A model generated the notes under the pieces. That model had not been told where the DNA came from. It made no database searches and saw only the letters and a list, made by a program, of their open reading frames with translations. Positions 8,057-15,358 of a stretch of DNA of 64,000 nucleotides are shown piece by piece. The translations under genes and the position numbers were made by a program. Numbering within the stretch: the stretch's first letter is position 1; the number at the start of each line of letters is the position of its first letter. This DNA is from a virus: IMG/VR virus record IMGVR_UViG_3300035181_001618, positions 1 to 64,000 of that record. One strand, 5' to 3'.

Positions 8057-8302
8057 TTAGTCACAATCAAATGTTGACGAAGCGAGCTGCTTACCTTGCT
8101 CGGCCTCCCACTTGACCCATGGTGATTGCCGGCTGTCACCGGTTATCCGGTTCCACTGGCCGATGTAGCGGTCAACCTTAGCCATCAGCTCGTGGTTAAG
8201 CGTGCACTCGGCTGCTTCTTGCATGTGGTCGAGCATGTCCTTGAAGGACTGCAACACCTCCATGTGCATGGAGCGCTTGATCTTGTTGAGCTCGAGAGTC
8301 AT
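8057..8302 (-). CDS. Hypothetical helical protein, 81 aa
   Basis: Mostly alpha-helical composition (M-T-L-E-L-N-K-I-K-R...). It sits 3 bases after the preceding stop in the leftward operon. Unknown function. Confidence 0.55.
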   Translation of the reverse strand: MTLELNKIKRSMHMEVLQSFKDMLDHMQEAAECTLNHELMAKVDRYIGQWNRITGDSRQSPWVKWEAEQGKQLASSTFDCD

Positions 8303-8305
8303 TGC

Positions 8306-8509
8306 TCAGTCCTCGACTACGGGAAGATTGTTGAAGTCCGTTTCGTCGGCGTCACGAAGATTGATCCAGCCGAAGCCGATCCACTCCTTGACAACGCCGT
8401 CGAGGATGACCAACGGGTAGCGCTTCTCGTTGCCTGCTGTCATGCGAAGCGTGGACAGCTCAGCTCGCTTAACTGTTACCGTGTTCACTTCAGCTTCAAG
8501 CGTTGACAT
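8306..8509 (-). CDS. Hypothetical protein, 67 aa
   Basis: Start at 8509 (M-S-T-L-E-A-E-V-N) chosen, overlapping the upstream gene by 14 bases; the longer frame from 8539 would lie further inside that gene. The C-terminal VVKEWIGFGWINLRDAD segment looks like a small beta-sheet protein. Unknown. Confidence 0.5.
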   Translation of the reverse strand: MSTLEAEVNTVTVKRAELSTLRMTAGNEKRYPLVILDGVVKEWIGFGWINLRDADETDFNNLPVVED

Positions 8510-8696
8510 AAGCCTGAGCTGCTGCAGCTGCAGCGTCATATTGCTCGGTAACGTAGGACAAGAGCGTCGGCTGATTGTCCTCGTAGTAGGTGGCTTGCGC
8601 TTCTTCGAAAACGATGGTGAAGACGCGCTTCAGGTCACGCTCGAAGACCGCGTCCTTCAAGATCCAACGCAACAGGTACAGCTTCAGCTTGCTCAT
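8496..8696 (-). CDS. Hypothetical protein, 66 aa
   Basis: An AGGTGAAAC ribosome site lies directly before ATG 8696. The basic amphipathic N-terminus (M-S-K-L-K-L-Y-L-L-R) is followed by an Ala-rich tail. First gene of a leftward operon behind a TACAAT promoter. Unknown. Confidence 0.6.
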   Translation of the reverse strand: MSKLKLYLLRWILKDAVFERDLKRVFTIVFEEAQATYYEDNQPTLLSYVTEQYDAAAAAAQAYVNA

Positions 8697-8724
8697 GTTT
8701 CACCTCAGTCGGTTCGGATGATGG

Positions 8725-8755
8725 ATTGTACATCCAAGACTAGGCTCTTTGTAAA
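8725..8755 (-). promoter_or_regulatory. Leftward promoter TTTACA-19-TACAAT
   Basis: -35 TTTACA (8755-8750) and -10 TACAAT (8730-8725) on the minus strand. The 19-base spacer is longer than ideal. It would serve the operon starting at 8696, which has its own Shine-Dalgarno. Confidence 0.4.
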
Positions 8756-8759
8756 CAGC

Positions 8760-8765
8760 TAAATA
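8760..8765 (+). promoter_or_regulatory. TAAATA late element 5 bases before an ATG
   Basis: TAAATAGTCAT precedes ATG 8771 on the plus strand. With T4 late-promoter geometry (+1 is 6 bases after the element) the transcript starts on the A of the ATG. No Shine-Dalgarno. Confidence 0.5.
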
Positions 8766-8770
8766 GTCAT

Positions 8771-9239
8771 ATGGACTATCAAAGATGCTACGATGCGCTG
8801 GTTCAACGGGCGTTGGATCGAACCCTTCCATCTGGAACGTACCTAGAACGGCATCACATTGTTCCTAAATGTGTAGGTGGTACGGATCAGCGAGATAACC
8901 TTGTTGACCTCCTTCCAGATGAGCATCTGTTCGCCCATCGCCTGCTGCGTCGCATCTACCCAAAGCACAATGCTCTCGCTTACCCCGTGGTGCTCATTGA
9001 GCAAGGGTAGGAAAGGAAGCATGAGCCGTCGGATCTATGCCATGGATCGTAAGAGAGTTGCTGAGGCGAATTCGATCCGTCCGCGTGGTCCCATCTCAGA
9101 TGCCCATCGAGCAGCTATTTCAAAGCCTAGAACCAAGCCTATCATAGGCACACCTTGCACCGATGAGCCGAAGAGCAAACACAGTTTACACGCTGAGTCA
9201 GGCCCTTGTCTTCACCATATGCTTAGCGAGAGCAGATGA
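8771..9239 (+). pseudogene. Frameshifted HNH homing endonuclease
   Basis: The first frame (8771-9010) encodes an HNH nuclease: ERHHIVPKCVGGTDQRDNLV with a following EHLFAHRLLRRIYP helix. It stops at TAG 9008 right after a GGG run (9005-9007). The +1 frame continues the family pattern: GRKGSMSRRIYAMDRKRVAEA then a NUMOD3-like GPISDAHRAAIS segment, to 9239. Losing one G joins the two. It lies opposite in direction to all neighbours, as an inserted mobile gene would. A +1 recoding event at GGG-TAG is an alternative. Confidence 0.7.
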
Positions 9240-9240
9240 A

Positions 9241-9560
9241 GAGCGCCTGTCCTGTTGTATAAGTGCCAGCTCATGAGCACGGACAAGCCTATGGGAGGAG
9301 CCTTGATGAGGTCCCATAGTAGGTGCAACGCTTACGCACGGACACCACTCACGTGCTGCGCTACGAGTTATCAGCTGCGGACTACCGCAATTTGCAAGAT
9401 GGCTCTGACATAGCTGTTTATCGGCGGCGCCTACACGCCTGCCGTCCCCGGGCCTGACACAGGGAAAAGAGCATTCAGTCCTTGCGGACTAAAGGGCCCC
9501 TCAGCCTTTAACGACTTTCTTGAAGTTCAACCACCGATGAGGTTACCACTTAACGGCGCT
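9241..9560 (+). other. Gene-free stretch with many hairpins
   Basis: No convincing protein frame was seen. Several inverted repeats are visible on the plus strand: CTATGGGA/TCCCATAG around 9290-9320, GCGG/CCGC near 9380, GGCG/CGCC near 9425-9440, AGTCC-TTGC-GGACT at 9476-9489 and a CGGC...CTTCGG...GCCG stem near 9554-9569. The phrase GCACGGACA occurs twice. It could be a structured RNA downstream of the HNH gene. I could not match it to a group I or II intron core or to a tRNA. Confidence 0.35.
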
Positions 9561-9577
9561 TCGGGCCGACGTCGCTT

Positions 9578-9847
9578 ATGAGCATTATGAAAGTTATGAA
9601 GTCAGTCCCTGATTGGGAACCTGAGCAGGAGGCAGCGCGTCATCGCGCGACCCAAGAGCTTGAGCCTAGCTTTGCAGGTGGACGCCTCAGCTAGCTTCAC
9701 TCGCTCATTGAGCGCGAGCAGCTGGGGCGGCTGAGTAGCCGCCTGCAGAAAGTCATTGGGGGTACATGTTATACATGTCGTCGACCGGGAACCCTTGAGC
9801 TGGTCATGCATTGTAATTTACACAATGGCCTTCTTGAGGAATTTTAA
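9578..9847 (+). pseudogene. Small zinc-binding-like ORF interrupted by an amber codon
   Basis: From ATG 9578 the frame reads M-S-I-M-K-V-M-K... for 38 codons to TAG (9692-9694), then stays open in the same frame for 50 more codons to TAA 9847. The second part is protein-like, with CYTC and HCNLHNG pairs suggesting a zinc site. It may be one 89-codon gene with an in-frame amber. Unknown family. Confidence 0.4.
9764..9827. repeat. Two short inverted repeats
   Basis: ACATGT-TAT-ACATGT (9764-9778) and CATTGT-N7-ACAATG (9809-9827) lie close together in the region between the rightward remnant and the leftward gene at 9867. The second contains a minus-strand TACAAT. They may be operators or hairpins. 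Confidence 0.35.
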
Positions 9848-9866
9848 GTCAGCGTCCGTGTACATG

Positions 9867-10319
9867 TCAGTCCCATCCCATAACGGTGCAGAAGTCCATA
9901 GGAGGTGCTTCGTCAAACTCCTCAGCGACTTGGCGCATGAGGGAGGTAGGCGAGGCAAACCTGAACCGCTTTTCGAGAGCGCCGGGCGTGTCCTCGGGCC
10001 TAGGCGGCATGTAGTAGACGCCGGTGTAGAGGTCATTGGGGCGTTGTCGGTCGATGAACAGCTTGAGCTTGACCGTGCGCTTGCCTGGCTTTGCGATCCT
10101 GGCGAGCAGCATGACGTTGCCATGCTGACCGCGCCGCAGCATCGTGTTGACCTGCAAGCCTTCATCCTCGGCGCGGTCCACGATCACCTGCTGAGCATTC
10201 AGGTACAAGCGGTTCTTCTCGGGCCAAGGTTCGGTCATCTGACAGTAGTCATTGACCTGATCATCAAAGGCGCGCCAGTCCCACTTGTCAGAGGTGTAGA
10301 GGCGGAGCTCGTTTTTCAT
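9867..10319 (-). CDS. Hypothetical protein, 150 aa
   Basis: Acidic/aromatic N-terminus (YTSDKWDWRAFDDQ) and a basic middle (RRGQHGNVMLLARIAKPGKR). The start overlaps the upstream stop as ATGA. No family recognised; complete and codon-coherent with the operon. Confidence 0.6.
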   Translation of the reverse strand: MKNELRLYTSDKWDWRAFDDQVNDYCQMTEPWPEKNRLYLNAQQVIVDRAEDEGLQVNTMLRRGQHGNVMLLARIAKPGKRTVKLKLFIDRQRPNDLYTGVYYMPPRPEDTPGALEKRFRFASPTSLMRQVAEEFDEAPPMDFCTVMGWD

Positions 10320-10543
10320 TTGCGATCTTCGAAGTGTGATGTGATAGTATATTCTTTTTGGCTACGGCAGCCGTTATGATAGCAGATTTCGCCGCCTTGT
10401 CCTATGTATGACCCACAGCAACAGGTGTCGTCATCGTACTCGCGGTACCGCCATTGCAGGCTCAGGTGCCGCCAGAAGGGGTGGTAGCCACGCGCCTGCC
10501 AAGCTTCCTTGACACAGCGCTTAAGGTCACGGATGAAGCTCAT
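10316..10543 (-). CDS. Cys-rich hypothetical protein, 75 aa
   Basis: Start at 10543 (M-S-F-I-R-D-L-K-R-C) chosen, just inside the preceding gene. The C-terminal half carries TCCCGSYIGQGGEICYHNGC, five cysteines plus a histidine that could bind zinc. Unknown function. Confidence 0.55.
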   Translation of the reverse strand: MSFIRDLKRCVKEAWQARGYHPFWRHLSLQWRYREYDDDTCCCGSYIGQGGEICYHNGCRSQKEYTITSHFEDRK

Positions 10544-10904
10544 AGTACTTGAAGATAGCCGCTGTACAAGCGAAGACGGCGCAGAGGAACCAGCGTGTGT
10601 TGCGTGACAGGTCAAGGAGGGCCGAGAGGCCAAAAGCGATAGCCGCGCCTCCGTACATCAGGAAGCGTACGTTGAGCGCCAAGGCCAGGAGGTCGGCTTC
10701 AGAGAGAGTAGCCGCAACGCAGTAGTGCGTGCGCCGCTCCGTGTACTCGCGAACCTTGACAACTACCAGCTGGTTGTACTCGATCCTGAAGAGCTCGGTC
10801 TTGACGATGCCTGTCTCCTCAATGCGGGACCCAAATTTGTAGGCGATCTCGCCGGCAAACTCGGTCCGCTGTATAGCGGCTGCTACGTCGGCGATGTCAG
10901 CCAT
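10527..10904 (-). CDS. Membrane protein, 125 aa
   Basis: A soluble N-terminal domain (about 1-75) precedes two transmembrane helices near residues 78-96 and 104-120, with the short C-terminus FKYYELHP. It begins immediately after the kinase stop. Unknown function. Confidence 0.6.
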   Translation of the reverse strand: MADIADVAAAIQRTEFAGEIAYKFGSRIEETGIVKTELFRIEYNQLVVVKVREYTERRTHYCVAATLSEADLLALALNVRFLMYGGAAIAFGLSALLDLSRNTRWFLCAVFACTAAIFKYYELHP

Positions 10905-10907
10905 TGC

Positions 10908-11468
10908 TCAGACCACGCAGTCAACCGCAAATAAGCGGTTCAAAGTGAAGACGTAGTCAAAGCCTTCGTCACGAGTCGGAGCCTGGTGGCCCTTCAGCAT
11001 TGAGAAGACGATGCTGCGCGGGATGCTCTTGCCCGTGGCCTTTGCCCGAGCGTCCAAGCGTTCCAGCAGGACCTTGTCGTCGACTTCGAAGTCAACGGCG
11101 ACCGTGACGTGGCCGTCACCCTGCTTAGCCCACTTAAGCTTGTCAGACCGCGATTTGCGGGTCATGTTGGTCTGGTCGATGATGACGTTGCGCCCATCCT
11201 TGACGGCGCTCAAGACGGTCTCCTCCATGCAACGCTTCAGCGTCTTGAAGTTAATCTTGTCGAACGCCTGGCTGTAGGTCAGGTTGTTCAGCTGGGCATA
11301 GGCGTCGATCTGGTCATCTGTGCTGCCGATGGTGATATGAAACAGCTCCTGCAGCACCTTGATCAGTGACGACTTACCTGAAGCAGGCGCCCCCACCAGC
11401 ACGATGAACAGGGGCTTGTCGCCCAGGTGTTTAAGCTCGCCGACGAGCTGTTGAAAGTTGACTTTCAT
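10908..11468 (-). CDS. Polynucleotide kinase-like P-loop kinase
   Basis: Resembles the 5'-kinase half of T4 Pnkp: Walker A GAPASGKSS (residues 26-34), STDDQIDAYA, and NVIIDQTNMTRKSR, the usual acceptor/lid motifs of this kinase group. At 186 aa there is no room for the C-terminal phosphatase domain found in T4. With RNA ligase at 602-1876 it could restore cut RNA ends, but the 3'-phosphatase step would need another enzyme. A different small-substrate kinase remains possible. Confidence 0.75.
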   Translation of the reverse strand: MKVNFQQLVGELKHLGDKPLFIVLVGAPASGKSSLIKVLQELFHITIGSTDDQIDAYAQLNNLTYSQAFDKINFKTLKRCMEETVLSAVKDGRNVIIDQTNMTRKSRSDKLKWAKQGDGHVTVAVDFEVDDKVLLERLDARAKATGKSIPRSIVFSMLKGHQAPTRDEGFDYVFTLNRLFAVDCVV

Positions 11469-11493
11469 GGAGACGGATTCCTGGTGGGAGAGC

Positions 11494-11653
11494 TTAGAAA
11501 CCAGCGGCGAGCTGGAACTTTGTCAAAACATCCTCATATGTCTCAAAGACACATGCGCCGACATGGGCTGAACGCCGGCACGACCTTCTTGATCATGGGC
11601 ATCATGATCTTCTTCAAAGCCGCGGGGAGGGTTGGAGCGTTCGGGTCAGCCAT
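11494..11653 (-). pseudogene. Short gene with one-base frameshift (about 52 aa if restored)
   Basis: ATG 11653 opens M-A-D-P-N-A-P-T-L-P and a basic helix ALKKIMMPMIKKVVPA, then a GGG run (11565-11567, CCC on the coding strand) puts it out of frame with stop at 11543. Removing one C restores a sensible end, FETYEDVLTKFQLAAGF, with stop TAA at 11494. TATAAT ends 7 bases before the ATG and there is no Shine-Dalgarno. The opening resembles a segment of T4-type capsid proteins only superficially. Confidence 0.5.
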
Positions 11654-11660
11654 GGCCGAG

Positions 11661-11666
11661 ATTATA
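11661..11666 (-). promoter_or_regulatory. TATAAT -10 abutting a start codon
   Basis: Perfect minus-strand -10 TATAAT, 7 bases before ATG 11653. The -35 region is poor (TGTAAA at 17 bases). Predicted leaderless start. Confidence 0.45.
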
Positions 11667-11690
11667 TCCTTGGTTCGCTCGACTTTACAT

Positions 11691-12227
11691 TTATAGGACG
11701 GTAGGATCTAGCGCGGCTTGCAGCTCAGCGAGCGTGACCTTGGCCAAGAAGCGCTCATTCGGCTGTCCCTTCAGCGTTAGCATGAAGGCCGACACTTGGA
11801 CATTGAGCTCCTCGTCGACAAACGGGACCTCTTCAGCGAAGTAGAGGTAGTTCAAGTTGACAACCTGCGGGTCGGTGACCACGACGGTATTGTTCTTGAC
11901 TCGCAGCAGCTTGACTGATGGGTAGGTCGCTGAAACGGTGACGATGTCAAGCACGCCTGGCATCGAGCATGACGAGCCTGAGCCGATCCCTCCGGTGAAG
12001 TCAATAGCCCTGAGCTGGGCCTCGAACGCAGCCATCGGTGTCCGTGTGTAGAAGGTGTAGGACGGGTAGCCTACCAGCACGACACGTGAGACGACTTCGA
12101 CCAGCTGAGTGACCTTGTTCTGCATCCCTACCGTATCAACAATCAGGATGTCCTCTTGGTTGATCAGCAGGGTCGACGTGCTTGCCAGGTCGGTGGAGAG
12201 CTTTTGAAGCTGAAGGTACTTAGCCAT
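11691..12227 (-). CDS. Hypothetical protein, 178 aa
   Basis: Beta-rich protein with long Val/Thr/Leu stretches (SRVVLVGYPSYTFYTRTP, VKNNTVVVTDPQVVNLNYLY). It overlaps the preceding gene by 8 bases. No family recognised; could be structural or enzymatic. Confidence 0.6.
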   Translation of the reverse strand: MAKYLQLQKLSTDLASTSTLLINQEDILIVDTVGMQNKVTQLVEVVSRVVLVGYPSYTFYTRTPMAAFEAQLRAIDFTGGIGSGSSCSMPGVLDIVTVSATYPSVKLLRVKNNTVVVTDPQVVNLNYLYFAEEVPFVDEELNVQVSAFMLTLKGQPNERFLAKVTLAELQAALDPTVL

Positions 12228-12858
12228 ATTTCACCATCTCAAAGAATATGGGTGTCGCTGACTCAGGCCATTTCCACGGCCCGCCTTCATACAACCTGAT
12301 CCACTTAGCCGGCGTCTTCCAACGCGCGCCCTCTTTAACAGCGGCAGCTTCATAGCGCACCGGCGTAAAAGTGTACGATATGTGAATCTGAATCTGATTT
12401 TGAATACCGACAAAGTACTCGCTGCCTACTTTGAGGTCACCGTGCTTGACTCTGGCTCCAAAGCTGTACCAGCGGTCATTAAAGCCAAGAGCCCAGTCAC
12501 CTGTCTTTAGCAGCTTGAGCATACTGCTGCCGAAGCTTTTGCACTCTTCAAGTCGCCACCCGAGCGTATAACGTAAAATTTGACGTGTTAGTCTTAAGAC
12601 ATAGCGCTCATCAGTTGTACGCCAGCTATTGCCTCTGCTGTTAATGAGCACCGTGTCAGGGTCGCTATCATAGCTATGCACCCACGCTTCAACATGAGCC
12701 GTCCTGTTTTTAGGATTTCGTGCAATGATAAGAATGCCTCCGTCATACGGCGCAAGCTTGATATCGAGCAAGCCGTCGGATGCGTCGATGAACGCTTGCT
12801 GAAGCTTCAGAGCCTCGGCCCTTAGTTTGTTTGATTCGAGAAGGGTGACGAGTTTCAT
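12220..12858 (-). CDS. Hypothetical protein with ALKLQQ-type N-terminal helix, 212 aa
   Basis: The N-terminal helix (residues 13-28, RAEALKLQQAFIDASD) recurs in degenerate genes at 52626 and 54146 and at the end of the gene at 12883. The remainder is Trp/aromatic-rich. A minus-strand TAAATA (12871-12866) ends 7 bases before the ATG, giving a late, nearly leaderless start. Unknown function. Confidence 0.6.
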   Translation of the reverse strand: MKLVTLLESNKLRAEALKLQQAFIDASDGLLDIKLAPYDGGILIIARNPKNRTAHVEAWVHSYDSDPDTVLINSRGNSWRTTDERYVLRLTRQILRYTLGWRLEECKSFGSSMLKLLKTGDWALGFNDRWYSFGARVKHGDLKVGSEYFVGIQNQIQIHISYTFTPVRYEAAAVKEGARWKTPAKWIRLYEGGPWKWPESATPIFFEMVKYG

Positions 12859-12865
12859 GCTGGCT

Positions 12866-12878
12866 TATTTAATAAATA
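12866..12878. promoter_or_regulatory. Bidirectional TAAATA late promoter
   Basis: TATTTAATAAATA holds a leftward TAAATA (12871-12866, 7 bases from ATG 12858) and a rightward TAAATA (12873-12878, 4 bases from ATG 12883). The whole divergent intergenic region is 24 bases, leaving no room for a Shine-Dalgarno on either side. Confidence 0.6.
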
Positions 12879-12882
12879 GCCA

Positions 12883-13701
12883 ATGCTGCTTTCAACACTA
12901 TGCGAAACTGTCACAAACAAAGTCGCCGTGCGTGCGGTAATGTCAGCCGCTTTTACGAACATTGACGAAGGTGATGACTTTGTCATTGAAGCTGATGGCT
13001 CGATCAGCCCGATAAAGGACATCGGAGATCGAGCGATCACGCTACCTCAGCACTGGGAGGAGGCCAAGGTCAAGTTCAATGCCTGGCCAGGCCTAACTAT
13101 TACCGTAACCAAAGGCAGCAAGCTCAAGTCATTAGCCAATCTACCTCCGCAGCTAAGAAACATTAAGCTATACGGTTGTGCAGGCTTAGCTAACATGGCT
13201 CATGGGCCACTCGAAGTTGAAAATTTAAAGCTTGTCGACTGTGGCATGACATCATTAACAGGCGCTCCGCTTGTCAATGATGAGCTGCAGCTGATCAACA
13301 TGCACATGCTGACAACGCTGAAAGGTCTCGAAGACCACAAGCCTGCCGAGTTGCACATCAACAATTGCAATGGCTTGATTAGCCTCGAAAGCATGCCCAA
13401 AGAGCTGCATATGCTAGTAGTTGACGGGTGTGAGAAGCTCGAAGTAATTCGATTCCCGCGTACAACTGTAATGCAGGGTTCGGGACTACTCTTTGTCGGC
13501 GCGAATGAGGCTCACAAGCTCTCGCCTAGGCTGGTGCTCGTGCCAGGCTTGAGGCAAATTGTCTTTCAAGGCATCGGCTACCGCGACGACATCCTCAAGC
13601 TCTTTAACGAGCACCTACAGATAGAGAACAAGCGGCAGGCGTTCTTGAAGCTTCAGCACGCGCTGATCGACGCCAACATGAATCACATGGCTGATCAGTA
13701 A
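12883..13701 (+). CDS. Leucine-rich-repeat-like protein, 272 aa
   Basis: Residues about 75-200 show repeated L-x-x-L/I-x-L-x-x-C/N units (LRNIKLYGCAGLANM, ENLKLVDCGMTSLTG, AELHINNCNGLISLES, HMLVVDGCEKLEVI), as in solenoid proteins of about 20-22-residue repeats. The C-terminus carries a FLKLQHALIDAN helix like the gene on its left. It is the only intact rightward gene in the first 29 kb and has a late element 4 bases from its ATG. Binding role inferred only from the repeats. Confidence 0.65.
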   Translation: MLLSTLCETVTNKVAVRAVMSAAFTNIDEGDDFVIEADGSISPIKDIGDRAITLPQHWEEAKVKFNAWPGLTITVTKGSKLKSLANLPPQLRNIKLYGCAGLANMAHGPLEVENLKLVDCGMTSLTGAPLVNDELQLINMHMLTTLKGLEDHKPAELHINNCNGLISLESMPKELHMLVVDGCEKLEVIRFPRTTVMQGSGLLFVGANEAHKLSPRLVLVPGLRQIVFQGIGYRDDILKLFNEHLQIENKRQAFLKLQHALIDANMNHMADQ

Positions 13702-13705
13702 CCGG

Positions 13706-14545
13706 CTAACGAACTTTCCCTGAGAGCTCAGGGATGCCAGCGAAGCGAGCGCGCAGCTCAGCTAGCGATGGAATTCGATTCAGCCTGGGCAGCAGCTGCG
13801 ACCCCTCGTCAACCTTGAGCTTCCCTGCGGCGATCTGCTTCAGGGCAACCTCGCGCACCAGTTCGGGGTCATACACGTGTAGGAGCTCCTGGAGCCTGCG
13901 CATGGTGATCGGCTCGTAGAGCCTGCCGAAAGCGGCATTGATCGCGTCCGCTACTCGCTCGGCCTTATCCTTCAGGAGCTCGACATCGTCACGGCTGATC
14001 AAGCCATGGCTTGTGTCGAGCAGGACGTGGGTGACCTCATTTTCAAGACCTCCAGGCTCGTAGTTATATTCGCCGTCATAGCCAGAGGTGCCGCTCCACG
14101 GTGCAAACCTGATGCCCGTCTTGGCGACCTTCTTGCCGATGACGGTCATGATCTCGCCCGTCATGTCCAGCCTTTGATCTTCATTCAGGTTGCCCAAGCC
14201 CATGCCTGTCCGGTCAACGGTCATGTAGTAGTGCAGCGTGCGCTCGTTACCGCCGAAGCGCATCTGCTCGACACGCTTCATCGCCACGGCGCGGACAAAC
14301 CGACGATAGTGCGGGTCATTCGCGTACATGTCATCATCGGCGTCGAGGTGCAGCTTTGTCGTGACCTTGCTGACGGTGAGCGTTTCATCGAGCAGCCTGT
14401 AAGCTGCAAGCGTACGCTTGTCTTTGGCTACGTCCTGAGCGATGTCTGTCCAGATGACCGGGTAGCCGACCCGCTTAATGAAGCGCGAGTTGACGATGCG
14501 GATTCGGTCACCCACGCGGATGACGGGTCGCTTGCTCTTGGTCAT
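13706..14545 (-). CDS. Hypothetical protein, 279 aa
   Basis: Basic N-terminus (M-T-K-S-K-R-P-V-I-R-V-G-D), a central region with YYMTVDRTGMG and APWSGTSGYDGEYN, and a helical C-terminus. Convergent with the LRR-like gene (4-base gap). No family recognised. Confidence 0.6.
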   Translation of the reverse strand: MTKSKRPVIRVGDRIRIVNSRFIKRVGYPVIWTDIAQDVAKDKRTLAAYRLLDETLTVSKVTTKLHLDADDDMYANDPHYRRFVRAVAMKRVEQMRFGGNERTLHYYMTVDRTGMGLGNLNEDQRLDMTGEIMTVIGKKVAKTGIRFAPWSGTSGYDGEYNYEPGGLENEVTHVLLDTSHGLISRDDVELLKDKAERVADAINAAFGRLYEPITMRRLQELLHVYDPELVREVALKQIAAGKLKVDEGSQLLPRLNRIPSLAELRARFAGIPELSGKVR

Positions 14546-14664
14546 GGTGGGGCTATCTTGCCTTCGTAGTCACATTCGTCGATGAGCCAAGTTTGCAGCT
14601 TGAGGAAGTCGGTCTTGGGCATCTCAGCTTCGATCAGCCAGCGCAGCGCGCCCTACTTCGTCAT
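14542..14664 (-). CDS. Small ORF with near-start amber; 26 aa from the internal ATG
   Basis: From ATG 14664 the frame is M-T-K-TAG (14655-14653) then open to TGA 14542, including RWLIEAEMPKTDFLKLQTWL. The safe start is ATG 14622 (26 aa), and the stop overlaps the next start as ATGA. The stretch between the amber and 14622 is also protein-like, so the gene may be amber-interrupted or the downstream part of a frameshifted gene. Confidence 0.35.
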
Positions 14665-14845
14665 TGGAGAGGTTGTCAGCGCCATCATGACCAACACATT
14701 GTTCGATAGCCTCTTCAACTTCATCGATGGTCTCTTCCCGGGTGCAATTGTTGCAAGGTGGGTAGGCGCCCGGGTCCTGACAACGACAGCCGCCGCGAGC
14801 CGAGCGAATGTAGTCGTAGATAATATCAGACAGCTCGCCGCTCAT
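14624..14845 (-). CDS. Cys-rich hypothetical protein, 73 aa
   Basis: Contains CRCQDPGAYPPCNNC, a four-Cys cluster fit for a zinc knuckle, followed by an acidic helix (EETIDEVEEAIEQC). The start overlaps the HNH gene end by 4 bases. The C-terminus may be frameshifted into the small ORF downstream. Confidence 0.5.
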   Translation of the reverse strand: MSGELSDIIYDYIRSARGGCRCQDPGAYPPCNNCTREETIDEVEEAIEQCVGHDGADNLSNDEVGRAALADRS

Positions 14846-15135
14846 CGCCGCTTTCCCTTGCGCTCAACGGTCTCGCGAGTGCTCAGGTAGAACGCCGGGT
14901 CCTTGTCCTTGACCCACTCGATGAAGACCTGAATCGGCTCTTGGGCGCGCAGCTCATCCCATGTGTAAAACCGCTTCTCCAGCTCCTTTTCGGTGTAGGT
15001 GGCGTGGATCTTGCGGTGGCAGATCTTGTGGATGGGCTCCTGCACCTTGCCCTTACGAGACTTCGGCACCAGATGATGCCGGTCGATGTTCTCGAGGCCG
15101 AGCGTACGGTGGCAGAGCGGGCAGAGGTCAGTCAC
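14842..15135 (-). CDS. HNH endonuclease family protein, 97 aa
   Basis: Compact HNH protein: CPLCHRTL (zinc cysteines, residues 5-12), IDRHHLVPKSRKG (catalytic His) and ICHRKIH further on. GTG 15135 is preferred over the frame from 15228 because the HNH family starts with such a Cys knuckle and because a TTTACA-17-TATAAT promoter ends exactly 6 bases before this GTG. Could be a free-standing nuclease rather than a homing enzyme. Confidence 0.75.
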   Translation of the reverse strand: MTDLCPLCHRTLGLENIDRHHLVPKSRKGKVQEPIHKICHRKIHATYTEKELEKRFYTWDELRAQEPIQVFIEWVKDKDPAFYLSTRETVERKGKRR

Positions 15136-15141
15136 AGTTGG

Positions 15142-15170
15142 ATTATATTCAGCGCCGAGACTAATGTAAA
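15142..15170 (-). promoter_or_regulatory. Strong promoter TTTACA-17-TATAAT abutting GTG start
   Basis: -35 TTTACA (15170-15165), 17-base spacer, -10 TATAAT (15147-15142), then 6 bases to GTG 15135. The predicted +1 is the G of the start codon. The best-formed sigma70-type promoter seen in the window. Confidence 0.65.
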
Positions 15171-15202
15171 CCGTGACACCAGCTTCGGAGGCACATCGCT
15201 CG

Positions 15203-15358
15203 TCAGGAACGCGTGCTCCCATTGCCACTTTGGTCGGGATGCTTGATGGTCGGCGTGGCTTTCACCACGCGGCCGTCTTCGATGTGGTTTCGCTCATATT
15301 TGCCCTTCACCGACCGACGATACCAGACGGTGGCGAGCCTCGGGTCATTGGAAGTCAT
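15203..15358 (-). CDS. Small basic protein, 51 aa
   Basis: ATG 15358 overlaps the corrected stop of the upstream gene (TGA 15347-15345). Sequence is basic (VWYRRSVKGKYERNHIEDGR) and ends with a polar tail. Unknown. Confidence 0.45.
   Translation of the reverse strand: MTSNDPRLATVWYRRSVKGKYERNHIEDGRVVKATPTIKHPDQSGNGSTRS

Noticed and set aside
9241-9560. Group I intron core
   Set aside because: GACTA phrases and a GACATAG phrase recall R/S elements, but the matching P3/P7 pairings and flanking exons could not be laid out.
9241-9847. tRNA or tmRNA genes in the gene-free stretch
   Set aside because: No TTCRA T-loop with matching stems or acceptor/CCA-type ends was found on either strand by eye.
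11543-11653. Fragment of a major capsid gene
   Set aside because: The LPAALKKIMMPMIKK segment only loosely recalls the gp23 family. After frame correction the short protein ends naturally at 11494.
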